Source of the DNA: Metasolibacillus fluoroglycofenilyticus
GTDB lineage: Bacteria > Bacillota > Bacilli > Bacillales_A > Planococcaceae
Reading direction: 5' to 3'
Assembly (NCBI RefSeq): GCF_003049645.1
Contig: NZ_PYWK01000007.1
Coordinates: 16,068 to 80,067, forward strand
Length of the DNA stretch: 64,000 nucleotides
A program made the position numbers and the translations under genes. Shown piece after piece: positions 1-7,565 of this stretch. A model generated the notes under the pieces. It was not told where the DNA came from. It did no database searches and saw nothing but the letters and a program-made list of their open reading frames with translations. Each line of letters opens with the position of its first letter. The first letter of the stretch is position 1.

Positions 1-663
1 GGTAGAGTCAGTGTAATCACCATAAGCACGAGGATCTTCTTGTGTGAAAAAAGGGTAACCGCCCATTTTGTGTCCTGTACCGCTAAATGTTTCGTAAAAT
101 TTATCCTCTAACTCTTCGTCTTCTTTCACTTGTTGCTGGATTGCTGCATAAACCTCATTACTGCGAAAATCATCAATCATTAAAGGCTCGAAGCTTTCTT
201 CGAATGATAATGCCATTTCCTTTTCGACAGGAAAATATAATTCCTCACCTTGTAGTTTAACAAAAGAAAAATCCTGCATTAATTGTGATTCGTCCTGAAT
301 AATTTGCTCGTGAAAAATAACGCGGAAGCCGGCTGGATTTTGTCCATTATCAAAATCCATTCCTAGTATATCATCATAGCCATCAATATAAAATTGGAGA
401 ATACCCTCGATTGGGAAATGTGGTAAATGCTTTGGTACGTCTGCAAAGTTGATTTGAGCAAGTAATTTTAATGGCTGCCCTTCGTTATTTGTAGGATATT
501 TCATTGTTAAAGGGAAATAAGGATTGCCTTCAAATTTACTTTCATATAGCGATGTTTTACATTCAGTTGTGTTGATTTCAATAACAGGCTGCATCGTTTC
601 TTCAATGATTGTGCGATATTGTTCAAAGTCATTTGGTAGCTGTAAAGATGGCTTATTAGTCAT
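1..663 (-). CDS. YwqG/DUF1963 family protein (partial, C-terminus outside window)
   Basis: The gene runs off the left edge; 221 codons are visible. The ATG at 661-663 is preceded on the minus strand by a GGGAGG ribosome site. The visible protein is acidic and soluble with no signal peptide or membrane segment. The stretch GHKMGGYPFFTQ (about residue 197 on) is the hallmark of the DUF1963/YwqG family, and the preceding segments PLKLLAQINFADVP and GILQFYID also fit it. The family's function is not established. It stands alone, and its neighbour on the same strand gives no functional hint. Confidence 0.85.
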   Translation of the reverse strand, partial: MTNKPSLQLPNDFEQYRTIIEETMQPVIEINTTECKTSLYESKFEGNPYFPLTMKYPTNNEGQPLKLLAQINFADVPKHLPHFPIEGILQFYIDGYDDILGMDFDNGQNPAGFRVIFHEQIIQDESQLMQDFSFVKLQGEELYFPVEKEMALSFEESFEPLMIDDFRSNEVYAAIQQQVKEDEELEDKFYETFSGTGHKMGGYPFFTQEDPRAYGDYTDST

Positions 664-835
664 ATAAAGACCTCCCAGATTCAAGTTAATTTCATTTTAG
701 AACAAATGTTCTTTGTTGGGAATAGTCTAAATTGATTATATTATATAAAAAATGACGATTTTGTATCCTAAGCTAATAAAAGAGTTCTTCACACTGCATA
801 TTAACAGGCTGTAAGACCTTGTTTTAAAACATAAT

Positions 836-897
836 AAAGTTCTCGCAGCCCGTAAAAATCCGATTGGTGAAGTGGGGGATTGAAAGTTCACTTTATT
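836..897. repeat. Dispersed hairpin repeat, ATAAAGTGAA family, copy 1
   Basis: Read on the minus strand it begins AATAAAGTGAACTTTCAATC, continues with a run of Cs and ends ATTTTTACGGGCTGC. The same landmarks, in the same order, occur at 26516-26596, and the beginning recurs at 53270 and 38872. The stop codon of the lipoprotein gene (893-895) lies inside the repeat end. Its role is unknown; its position suggests 3'-end formation or a mobile hairpin. Confidence 0.55.
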
Positions 898-1357
898 GAG
901 TCAGCTTAAACTCTTTTTCTGTGCCATCAGTAAAGCGTACCTCAAGTTCAAACTCTGTATAGTCTGTAGGCAATTCAAATACCGTTAATATTTCGGAAGC
1001 AATTGTGGCATTGTCCGTTGCTGCATCGAATGTTAGCGCTTGGAATAATGGCTCTAGCTTGGCAAAAGCATCATTGCCTTTTAGCTTTTCACCGTTTATT
1101 TTGTCATCAATTTCTGCCTCAGTTCCCTTTTTATCAACCTCATAATCAACCTCGTATTTTTCTGTTAAACCGTAAGTTACCTCTAACGAAAATTGTGTAA
1201 AGGCAAAAGGCGAAGCAGCCGCAGGATTATTGCCATTTGCCGCATTATCTGGATTGCTAGGCGTGGTGACAGGTACTTCCGTTACTTTATCATTATTACA
1301 GGCGGTTAATAGGAAAATACTTAACGGAATAATCAACCATTTTGCTAATCTTTTCAT
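893..1357 (-). CDS. YusW-like lipoprotein
   Basis: This is a 154-residue secreted lipoprotein. The N-terminus is a basic start, a hydrophobic stretch and the lipobox LLTAC with the lipidated Cys at residue 20. A low-complexity Asn/Pro/Ala linker (about 21-50) follows, then a domain of about 100 residues with the YusW pattern: a strand (FSLEVTYG), the segment YEVDYEVDKKGTEAEI, a helix and a C-terminal strand ELEVRFTDGTEKEF. B. subtilis YusW is the family reference; no biochemical role is established. It is monocistronic and faces the MFS gene's 3' end. Lipoprotein assignment is firm; family assignment is moderately firm. Confidence 0.8.
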   Translation of the reverse strand: MKRLAKWLIIPLSIFLLTACNNDKVTEVPVTTPSNPDNAANGNNPAAASPFAFTQFSLEVTYGLTEKYEVDYEVDKKGTEAEIDDKINGEKLKGNDAFAKLEPLFQALTFDAATDNATIASEILTVFELPTDYTEFELEVRFTDGTEKEFKLTQ

Positions 1358-1441
1358 ATGATTTCCTCGCTTTCTTAATCAACTTACTATTATTAATTAC
1401 CCAATTAAGAAAAAAATAATCCTGCTGAATTTATTTACTGA

Positions 1442-1452
1442 GTGCCAGGCAC
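1442..1452. other. Perfect 11-bp palindrome GTGCCAGGCAC
   Basis: GTGCC-A-GGCAC is a perfect palindrome in the gap between two minus-strand genes, downstream of the MFS stop codon and upstream of the lipoprotein start. It may be a short dispersed repeat or a protein site; only one copy was noticed here. Confidence 0.3.
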
Positions 1453-1500
1453 GCGAACGATTCGGAATATTCACACTTCTGCATAAGAATTGCCGGGTTT

Positions 1501-2631
1501 TTATTTTGAATTATCTTTGAGCAAGGATTTTCCACTGAATAACAAAAGTAGTGTGTTCATCCAAAAGATTGGGAAGAAACCGAGAAAATTAATGCTGCCA
1601 AAAATGATAGGAACTGCAAACTGGACAGCCTTGTTAACCGTTAAACGAATTCCGAGAACTTCGCCAGTATGTCCGGCTGGTGCATTGTTGTAAGCCATGA
1701 CGATTGATAGTGGCTGGCAACAGCCTAGTCCTATACCCATGATGAAAGAGATGACCGCTAATAGAGGAATCGCTGTCATAAATGGAAGTAGGAAAAAGGC
1801 ACTTCCTGCAATGATAAGGCACCCACCAATAATTTGCTCAGGGCTGAAGTGACGCTGTAGCTTATTCATTAGCAACCTACTAATAATAAATGCAACAGCA
1901 TTAATTGATAGGAGTGTGCCAATAATTGATGCTGAAAGTCCAATTGTATTTCCGTATATCGGGAAATAAAACTCGAATAGTCCGACCGCCGTTAAAATAA
2001 CACCACTTGTTACAAAAACAACTCTTAAATCTGGATGAACAAGTAATTCATAAAAGCTGATTTCTACAGCGGTCGCTTTTTTATTGAAGGAAGCTTGAAG
2101 TCGCATAAATAAAAAAATGACCCCTGGCAATATAGAAATTCCCCCGAGTAGTAAATAGACATAGGAGTAGCTTGATAAGTCGATGAGTAACCCAACTAAT
2201 AAAGGACCAAAAAAATTCGCAAACGATACGCTTAATGTATAGGAGGCATAGTTTTTTGTGCGCATTTTTTCTGTGCTTAACACACCGACTAGATTTTGAC
2301 TGCTGACGACAGTAATAATTTGAAATAAGCCGAAAGCAAGCTGAATTATTAAAAGAGCTATTAAACTATTATTAAACAAGTAAATAGTAAGAAGTGAAAG
2401 ACCACTTCCAATCATCCCAATTGCTAGAAGAAGATTGAGTGGAAGCCTGTCTGACAAGCGTCCTGCAAAAGAGGCGAGCAACATCGGAAATAATGAGCCC
2501 GCAGCAATAATTCCCCCGAGCATGAATGGACTAGCATGTAAGTGCAAGCCGTAGAGAGATGCCAATAATATATTCCCTTTTAAAGCTATTTGAAAAAGAA
2601 AAGTTAGAAAGACAACAAAGTAAAATTTCAT
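1501..2631 (-). CDS. MFS transporter divergent from the aromatic catabolic operon
   Basis: The 376-residue protein has the two-half layout of the major facilitator superfamily: about twelve hydrophobic segments and a cytoplasmic loop 2-3 motif (AGRLSDR, about residue 56). It is a drug/solute-type transporter; the substrate cannot be read from the sequence. The ATG at 2629-2631 has only a weak upstream purine stretch. Its promoter (TTGACT-17-TAAAAT, 2672-2700) and a palindrome at its start site lie in the intergenic region shared with the dioxygenase operon. The same palindrome sits at the operon's start site, so the two units are probably controlled together and this protein may move the aromatic substrate or a product. 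Confidence 0.8.
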   Translation of the reverse strand: MKFYFVVFLTFLFQIALKGNILLASLYGLHLHASPFMLGGIIAAGSLFPMLLASFAGRLSDRLPLNLLLAIGMIGSGLSLLTIYLFNNSLIALLIIQLAFGLFQIITVVSSQNLVGVLSTEKMRTKNYASYTLSVSFANFFGPLLVGLLIDLSSYSYVYLLLGGISILPGVIFLFMRLQASFNKKATAVEISFYELLVHPDLRVVFVTSGVILTAVGLFEFYFPIYGNTIGLSASIIGTLLSINAVAFIISRLLMNKLQRHFSPEQIIGGCLIIAGSAFFLLPFMTAIPLLAVISFIMGIGLGCCQPLSIVMAYNNAPAGHTGEVLGIRLTVNKAVQFAVPIIFGSINFLGFFPIFWMNTLLLLFSGKSLLKDNSK

Positions 2632-2655
2632 ATCCGTTCACATCCATAAACAATT

Positions 2656-2666
2656 TTGTTGAACAA
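2656..2666. promoter_or_regulatory. Operator palindrome TTGTTGAACAA (MFS side)
   Basis: This perfect 11-bp inverted repeat (TTGTT-G-AACAA) overlaps the predicted start point of the MFS promoter on the minus strand. The same palindrome, read from the other strand, is at 2873-2883. Size and symmetry are typical of GntR/FadR-subfamily operators; the likely binder is the GntR protein encoded at 8988-9629 (inference). Confidence 0.65.
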
Positions 2667-2671
2667 TCCTC

Positions 2672-2700
2672 ATTTTAGTTAGCCATTTATTTAAAGTCAA
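2672..2700 (-). promoter_or_regulatory. Sigma-A promoter for the MFS gene
   Basis: On the minus strand, -35 TTGACT (2695-2700), a 17-bp spacer and -10 TAAAAT (2672-2677). The expected start at about 2665 falls in the operator palindrome. Confidence 0.6.
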
Positions 2701-2830
2701 GTGCTTAAAAAAGCTATTTTAGAGCACTCCATTGAATGAAATTTGCTTGAAAAAATTGCATTCACTGTTAGAACACTATGTAAAGAAAAAACACTTTGAA
2801 CTATAAATTTAGAATTATTAGAAAATAGTA

Positions 2831-2860
2831 TTGACTTAATTTAAAATATAAGATTATAAT
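2831..2860 (+). promoter_or_regulatory. Sigma-A promoter for the catabolic operon
   Basis: -35 TTGACT (2831-2836), an 18-bp spacer, and a perfect -10 TATAAT (2855-2860). The predicted start (about 2867) lies just before the palindrome at 2873-2883, an arrangement suited to repression. Confidence 0.75.
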
Positions 2861-2872
2861 TGATTTACAAAA

Positions 2873-2883
2873 TTGTTCAACAA
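2873..2883. promoter_or_regulatory. Operator palindrome TTGTTCAACAA (operon side)
   Basis: This is the exact reverse complement of the palindrome at 2656-2666; the symmetry extends here to 13 bp (ATTGTTCAACAAT). It is about 13 bp downstream of the -10 box. A regulator bound here would block initiation or early elongation. Confidence 0.7.
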
Positions 2884-2903
2884 TATTGTTAGGGGGTAAT
2901 AGA

Positions 2904-3872
2904 ATGGCAGAAAATCCTATAGAGCATTTTGACGATATTGTTCATATCGGGCATGTGGAGCTCTTAACGCCAAAATTAAATGACAGCATTGAATTCTTTT
3001 ATGAAAGCATGGGACTTGAAATTGTTAAGCGTACTGATGAAAAGGCTTACATGCGATGTTGGAATGATTACGAAAATTATTCAATCATTCTGACTCAATC
3101 TGATGAGCCGGGTGTTGGTCATACTGCCTTTAGGGTTAGAAGTCCACAGGCATTAGAACGCCGAGTGCAGGCGATTGAAGCAACAGGTATTCAAGGTGAA
3201 TGGATTGACGGTGATTTTGGTCATGGTCGTGCTTACCAATATTTAGGATTGGATGGTCATTTAATGGAGCTGTATTTTGAAACTGAGAAATACAAAGCAC
3301 CGGAGCATTTGAAACCAACATTAAAAAATCAGCATCAAAAATTTATCGGAAGAGGTGCAGCAGTAAAAAATTTAGACCATATTAATTTCCTGTCCTCCAA
3401 TCCGGATGCCGATGGGGACTTTGCGCAACATGTTTTAGGGATGAAGTTGACGGAGCAAATTGTACTCGATAATGGTACAAGAGGTGCGGTATGGTATCGC
3501 TCTAACGCCAAATCGTATGAGCTCGTATATTCACGGGACGCTACTGGAACAAAAGGGCGCTTTCATCATTTAGCTTTATCTGTAGATACAAATGAAGGGA
3601 TATGGCGTGCAGCAAATTTATTTATTGACCAAAATGTTTTTATCGAATTCGCACCAAGCAAGCATGCAATTAACCAAACTTATTTTGTCTATGTTTATGA
3701 ACCTGGCGGAAATCGAATCGAGATTTGCTCTGGAGGCTATTTAGTATTAGACCCAGACTTTGAGCCGATTACATGGACGGAAGAAGACCGCAAGCGTGGG
3801 CAGGCATGGGGCAATAAAACGATTGAAACATTCCACACTTATGGTACACCTATTGTTAAAGAAAATAAGTAA
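2904..3872 (+). CDS. VOC-type extradiol (catechol 2,3-dioxygenase-like) ring-cleavage dioxygenase
   Basis: The 322-residue protein has the two-module vicinal-oxygen-chelate fold of type I extradiol dioxygenases. The N-module is at about 10-130 (IGHVELLTPKLNDSIEFF ... HLMELYFETEKY), and the C-module at about 153-290 carries the Fe(II)/Mn(II) ligands: His159 (NLDHINF), His221 or 222 (RFHHLAL) and Glu273 (GGNRIEICS). The segments EHLKP and GWI/EWIDGDFGHG resemble Bacillus catechol 2,3-dioxygenases. ATG 2904 is chosen because AGGGGGT lies six bases upstream; an in-frame TTG at 2886 precedes that site. It is first in the operon. No semialdehyde dehydrogenase follows, so the ring-cleavage product is probably already a dicarboxylic acid (inference). 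Confidence 0.9.
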   Translation: MAENPIEHFDDIVHIGHVELLTPKLNDSIEFFYESMGLEIVKRTDEKAYMRCWNDYENYSIILTQSDEPGVGHTAFRVRSPQALERRVQAIEATGIQGEWIDGDFGHGRAYQYLGLDGHLMELYFETEKYKAPEHLKPTLKNQHQKFIGRGAAVKNLDHINFLSSNPDADGDFAQHVLGMKLTEQIVLDNGTRGAVWYRSNAKSYELVYSRDATGTKGRFHHLALSVDTNEGIWRAANLFIDQNVFIEFAPSKHAINQTYFVYVYEPGGNRIEICSGGYLVLDPDFEPITWTEEDRKRGQAWGNKTIETFHTYGTPIVKENK

Positions 3873-3893
3873 GGATTTAGGAGGAAATTAACA

Positions 3894-4631
3894 ATGATTA
3901 ATTCAAACACAAATGTATTAGTAGTAAGTGCACATGCAGCAGATTTCGTATGGCGAGGGGGTGGCGCAATCGCAAAATATGCACAGTACGGAGCAAATGT
4001 ACACTTGGTCGTTTTAAGCTACGGAGCACGTGGCGAATCGAATGATTTATGGAATATAGAAGGACAAACGCTTGAAAATGTAAAAGAAACCCGTAAAACT
4101 GAGCTACTCGCAGCAGCAAAATGCTTAGGGTTAACAGAGGATAAAATCGAAATTTGGGACTTCCAAGATTATCATATGGAATTTAATGAAGAAAGAATGG
4201 AGCGCTTAGTGCGAAAAATTCGTGCTGTCGAGCCACATATTATTATTTCACATGGGCCACGTGATGCATTTAATCCTGACCATGAGGCTGTTTCCAAGTT
4301 TGTTTTTGATGCATCAGTGCTATCTACATCGAATGGTGTGCGCCTTGAAGGTACAAAAACGGTGAAGCAAGCGAAAATCTTTGGATTTGAGCCGCATCAA
4401 TCAGAAATTTCAAGCTTTAATCCTGATGTTATTTTAGATATTTCGGATGTATATGAGAAGAAGCAAGCCGCTATGCAATGCTTTAAAGCACAAGGACATT
4501 TAATTAGCTATTACGGCTATAAAGCGGTGCTGCGCGGCAATCATGCACGCCGCTGCTCAGGTAATAGCAGCTATAAACAAGCAGAAGCATTTTCTCGCTT
4601 CTTCCCACTCGTAGGAGAGGAGCTTCTATAA
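3894..4631 (+). CDS. galB: PIG-L/LmbE-family hydratase, GalB-like (4-oxalomesaconate hydratase)
   Basis: The 245-residue protein belongs to the PIG-L superfamily. Instead of the deacetylase HPDD motif it has HAAD (His14, Asp17) followed by FVWRGGGAIA, which I recognise as the form seen in GalB, the Zn-dependent 4-oxalomesaconate hydratase of gallate degradation in Pseudomonas putida. The third ligand is His130 in FNPDHEAV. The known reaction adds water to 4-oxalomesaconate to give 4-carboxy-4-hydroxy-2-oxoadipate, the substrate of the enzyme encoded next. The start is set by an AGGAGG site, and the stop codon overlaps the next gene's ATG by one base. An N-deacetylase is the alternative, but the neighbours argue against it. 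Confidence 0.8.
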   Translation: MINSNTNVLVVSAHAADFVWRGGGAIAKYAQYGANVHLVVLSYGARGESNDLWNIEGQTLENVKETRKTELLAAAKCLGLTEDKIEIWDFQDYHMEFNEERMERLVRKIRAVEPHIIISHGPRDAFNPDHEAVSKFVFDASVLSTSNGVRLEGTKTVKQAKIFGFEPHQSEISSFNPDVILDISDVYEKKQAAMQCFKAQGHLISYYGYKAVLRGNHARRCSGNSSYKQAEAFSRFFPLVGEELL

Positions 4632-5341
4632 TGCAAAAATATGTATTAAGAAATTTTGAAAGACCATCACAACAGCTCCTTTCTGAATATGGGAAGCTAG
4701 ATGTCTCAACTGTTTATGAAGCGCAAGGAAAACAGGGATTAGTAAATCCAAATATTAAGCCTATTCAATCGAATAAGATGATTGTTGGACCAGCGGTGAC
4801 GGTTATTTGTCCAGCAGGTGATAATTTAATGATTCATGCTGCAATTGAAGTTTGTCAGCCGGGCGATATTTTAGTAATTACAACGGAGGGCAATGGGATT
4901 GCAGGGATGATTGGAGAATTAATTGTAACGGCACTTATGAAAAAGGGCGTACAAGGTGTCATTATGGATGGTGGTATTCGAGATGTGCGCCAAATTCGAG
5001 AACTAGGTTTCCCAGTTTGGACAAAAGAAGTATTGTCTCAAGGAACTAATAAAATTAAAGGCGGCTGGGTAAATGCACCAGCAGTGTGTGGAGGAGCTAT
5101 TATTACAGCAGGTGATATTGTTATGGCAGACGATGACGGTATCGTCGTTGTAAAAAAAGAGGATTTTGAAAAAACACTTCAGCTTTCCAATGCTCGTTTA
5201 CAGAAGGAATCTGATACAATTGCCAAAATTGAAAGTGGGCAAATAAGCTTAGATTTTTACAATTTACGCTCTGTTTTGGAGGCTGAGGGAGTTGTTTACT
5301 ATGAAACAGAAGCGGAGGTGCAGCAAAATGGCAAAGCGTGA
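4631..5341 (+). CDS. RraA-family 4-carboxy-4-hydroxy-2-oxoadipate / HMG aldolase-like protein
   Basis: The 236-residue protein is a class II pyruvate aldolase of the RraA fold. It carries the metal/substrate site GGIRD (Arg117, Asp118) and the preceding glycine-rich loop GIAGMIGEL (89-97). The closest known enzymes are LigK/ProA/GalC, which split 4-carboxy-4-hydroxy-2-oxoadipate into pyruvate and oxaloacetate. Coming directly after a GalB-like hydratase, this role is strongly suggested. The gene starts at the ATG overlapping the previous stop; its 3' end overlaps the RidA gene by 14 bases. RraA-like RNase E inhibitors share the fold but would not fit this context. Confidence 0.85.
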   Translation: MQKYVLRNFERPSQQLLSEYGKLDVSTVYEAQGKQGLVNPNIKPIQSNKMIVGPAVTVICPAGDNLMIHAAIEVCQPGDILVITTEGNGIAGMIGELIVTALMKKGVQGVIMDGGIRDVRQIRELGFPVWTKEVLSQGTNKIKGGWVNAPAVCGGAIITAGDIVMADDDGIVVVKKEDFEKTLQLSNARLQKESDTIAKIESGQISLDFYNLRSVLEAEGVVYYETEAEVQQNGKA

Positions 5342-5708
5342 GGTTCTTCATATTTCAGGGTCAAGGCATGACAATCCAATACCTGTTGCTGTGAGAGTTG
5401 GAAATATGGTATATTCGTCAGCCATCATTGGCTCAGACCCAGAAACAGGCATAGTGCCAGAGGATATAGATGAGGAAATTCGTAATCTATTTCACTATTT
5501 ACGTGAAATTATGAAGGCTGCGGGGGGAACTACGGATGACATTGCTCATCTAAGTGTGTATATGGTTGACCGTAAATATAAAGATAACGTAAACGTCGAG
5601 TGGTTGAAAATGTTTCCAAATGAAAACAATCGACCTGCTAGACATACAACAGAAAAAAGCTTAAAAAAAGGTTTGCGTATTCAATTTGAAATGACGGCAG
5701 TACTTTAA
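5328..5708 (+). CDS. RidA/YjgF family protein, putative muconate-type deaminase or tautomerase
   Basis: The 126-residue protein has the chorismate-mutase-like RidA fold (VGNMVYSSAIIG; YMVDRKYKDNVN) and the conserved Arg105 in NNRPARHTT that binds the substrate carboxylate in active RidA enzymes. ATG 5328 is chosen because GGAGGTG (5313-5319) precedes it; an upstream in-frame TTG lies inside the aldolase gene. Housekeeping RidA hydrolyses enamines, while catabolic members such as 2-aminomuconate deaminase act in ring-cleavage pathways. Here it may deaminate an amino-substituted cleavage product or help the keto-enol step that GalD performs in Pseudomonas (both inference). Confidence 0.85.
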   Translation: MAKREVLHISGSRHDNPIPVAVRVGNMVYSSAIIGSDPETGIVPEDIDEEIRNLFHYLREIMKAAGGTTDDIAHLSVYMVDRKYKDNVNVEWLKMFPNENNRPARHTTEKSLKKGLRIQFEMTAVL

Positions 5709-5755
5709 AAATTGTGTGGATTAAAAAATGTTTGCAAAAACAAAGGGGGCACATT

Positions 5756-6769
5756 ATGAAAAAATGGTTGTTAATATTAGGGTTATCATTACTGACGGTT
5801 GTATTAGGGGCGTGTGGGGATAATAAAGAAGATTCCTCATCAAATATAAATACAGAATCGGCAGCAGGACAAACGTATAAATTTAAGTTAGGACATGAGG
5901 CGACAGAAGCCCATATTAAATATAGTGTGGCAGAAAGATTTGCAGAAAAATTAGAGGAGAATTCAGATGGCCGTATGACGGTTGACATTTATCCTGCTAA
6001 CCAGCTTGGGAAAGAAGCAGATATGCAACAGCAAGTAGAATCAGGCACATTGGATTTTGCTATTTTAAGTAATGGGACAATGTCTAGTATTTCAGAATCT
6101 TTAAACGGCTGGTTTATGCCCTTTCTTTTCGATGATTTACAGGCAGCGGCAGATGCAGCAAATAGCGAGCCTGCTAAGCAGATGATGAAAGATTTAGAAG
6201 TAAAAAACATGGTTGGCTACGGACTGTTTTTTGCGGGGCAACGGCATATTTTATCTGAAAAGCCATTAGAAAGTGTTAGCGATTTTAAAGGCTTAAAAAT
6301 CCGAATTCCAGGAAGCCCTGTTTTTGAGTCATATTATAAAACAATTAATGCAGGACCAACTTCCATGCCTTTACCAGAAGTATATACATCATTATCAACA
6401 GGCGTTATTAATGCAGTGGATACAGATTTTAATGCCGCAGTTTCACAAAAATTTTATGAAGCGGCTGATATTTTAACTTTATCAGGACATATTGTGTTTC
6501 CTGAAATTGTTATTGGCTCTAAAGGAACAGTTGATAAATTAAGTGATGAAGACCGCCAAATTATTGCGGACACATGGGCCTCTGTCATTGAGTGGGGCGT
6601 AACAGAGGGAATTGCAAAAGATAACTCGCTGTTAGAGGAGTTAAAAACACTTGGTGTAACTGTAAATGAGCTTGAAAATGTAGATGAATTTAAAAGTTTA
6701 AGTGAATCTGTATACGGTCAATTTTCTTCGAACGCGACAATTAAAGATTTCATCGATGCAAACAAATAA
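5756..6769 (+). CDS. dctP: TRAP transporter substrate-binding lipoprotein DctP
   Basis: The 337-residue solute receptor of a tripartite ATP-independent periplasmic (TRAP) transporter has a signal peptide ending in the lipobox VLGAC (Cys20), so it is anchored outside the membrane. Family signatures are FAEKLEENSDGRMTVDIYP, QQQVESGTLDFA and LKIRIPGS, the last carrying the arginine that usually pairs with the ligand carboxylate. ATG 5756 is chosen for the AAGGGGGC site; an earlier in-frame start lacks one. The gene follows the RidA stop by 47 bases. The ligand is presumably the carboxylated aromatic degraded by the upstream enzymes. Confidence 0.92.
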   Translation: MKKWLLILGLSLLTVVLGACGDNKEDSSSNINTESAAGQTYKFKLGHEATEAHIKYSVAERFAEKLEENSDGRMTVDIYPANQLGKEADMQQQVESGTLDFAILSNGTMSSISESLNGWFMPFLFDDLQAAADAANSEPAKQMMKDLEVKNMVGYGLFFAGQRHILSEKPLESVSDFKGLKIRIPGSPVFESYYKTINAGPTSMPLPEVYTSLSTGVINAVDTDFNAAVSQKFYEAADILTLSGHIVFPEIVIGSKGTVDKLSDEDRQIIADTWASVIEWGVTEGIAKDNSLLEELKTLGVTVNELENVDEFKSLSESVYGQFSSNATIKDFIDANK

Positions 6770-6802
6770 CAAATTGGCTGTCCATTAAGCCCTGTTTGAA
6801 AA

Positions 6803-6918
6803 TAAATAGAAGGCGGTTGTCTAAAAAGATTGAGGTCTTTCTAATGCAACCGAAAATGTAGTTTTACTAGATGTTTGTCCGAAAAGAATGGACCTTTCCG
6901 GACAGCTCTAGCTTGGTA
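6803..6918. repeat. Dispersed GTCCGAAAAG-type element, copy in the TRAP operon
   Basis: The sequence between dctP and dctQ begins GGCGGTTGTCTAAAAAG and ends CCTTTCCGGACAGCTCTAG, so the ends are imperfect inverted repeats. An internal TTTGTCCGAAAAG repeats the motif. The same ends flank elements at 9743-9937, 11328-11488 and 42902-43111. Confidence 0.5.
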
Positions 6919-6955
6919 GTAGCATATATTGTTAGTTACTAACCTCGGCATAAGG

Positions 6956-6992
6956 AGCCGTCTTAAAATGATTTTGCAGACGGCTTTTTCCT
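6956..6992 (+). terminator. Intrinsic terminator between dctP and dctQ
   Basis: The 8-bp stem AGCCGTCT/AGACGGCT (6956-6963, 6978-6985) is followed by a T-rich run. It lies inside the operon between receptor and membrane subunits and should let receptor transcripts exceed permease transcripts. Confidence 0.75.
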
Positions 6993-7046
6993 TTTTCTAT
7001 TTTTAAATTGGTCTAATTGGATATCTAAGTACTAAGGGGGAGCCAT

Positions 7047-7565
7047 ATGAAAATAATTTCCGTTATAAGCGACGCTTTATATAAAATGGAAAGAATTTTG
7101 GCTGTTATTTTAATGGCAACAATGTTATGCAGTATAGCACTTGGTGTAGCTTTTCGCTATATTTTTGATAATCCGCTTACTTGGTCTGATGAGTTAGCGA
7201 TATATATGTTAATTTGGTTAACATTTGTTGGGGGAAGCATGAGCATTAAAACGATGAGAGCCTCAAGCTTGGAGCTGGTGTTCGATAGATTAAGCATAGG
7301 ATGGCAACGTATTTTCATCATCGTGGGCTATGCGACTGTCATTATTTTTGCTGGAATTGTTGCTTATATGGCTATTCAATGGCTGACAAATCCATCTATC
7401 AAAACGCAAATATCGCCGGGGCTGAAAATATCGATGTTTTTACCTTATTTAGCAGTACCCTTTGGACTTGTGTGCTTATTGATCCATGCATTTAATCACC
7501 TAATTAAAGGATTCAGCTATACGAGTAATAAATCAATTGACTCTGGGGGAGGTGAGGCAGAATGA
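7047..7565 (+). CDS. dctQ: TRAP transporter small membrane subunit DctQ
   Basis: The 172-residue protein has four hydrophobic segments (about 15-37, 48-68, 88-110, 128-150), the DctQ topology. The segment FRYIFDNPLTWSDELAIYMLIWLTFVG is split here as FRYIFDNPLTWSDE plus a following membrane helix and is the family signature around TM1-TM2. An AAGGGGGA site precedes the ATG. The 3' end overlaps dctM by four bases (ATGA), showing translational coupling. Confidence 0.92.
   Translation: MKIISVISDALYKMERILAVILMATMLCSIALGVAFRYIFDNPLTWSDELAIYMLIWLTFVGGSMSIKTMRASSLELVFDRLSIGWQRIFIIVGYATVIIFAGIVAYMAIQWLTNPSIKTQISPGLKISMFLPYLAVPFGLVCLLIHAFNHLIKGFSYTSNKSIDSGGGEAE

Noticed and set aside
1003..1200. Plus-strand reading frame opposite the YusW-like gene
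   Set aside because: It is a shadow of a well-supported lipoprotein gene; no ribosome site.
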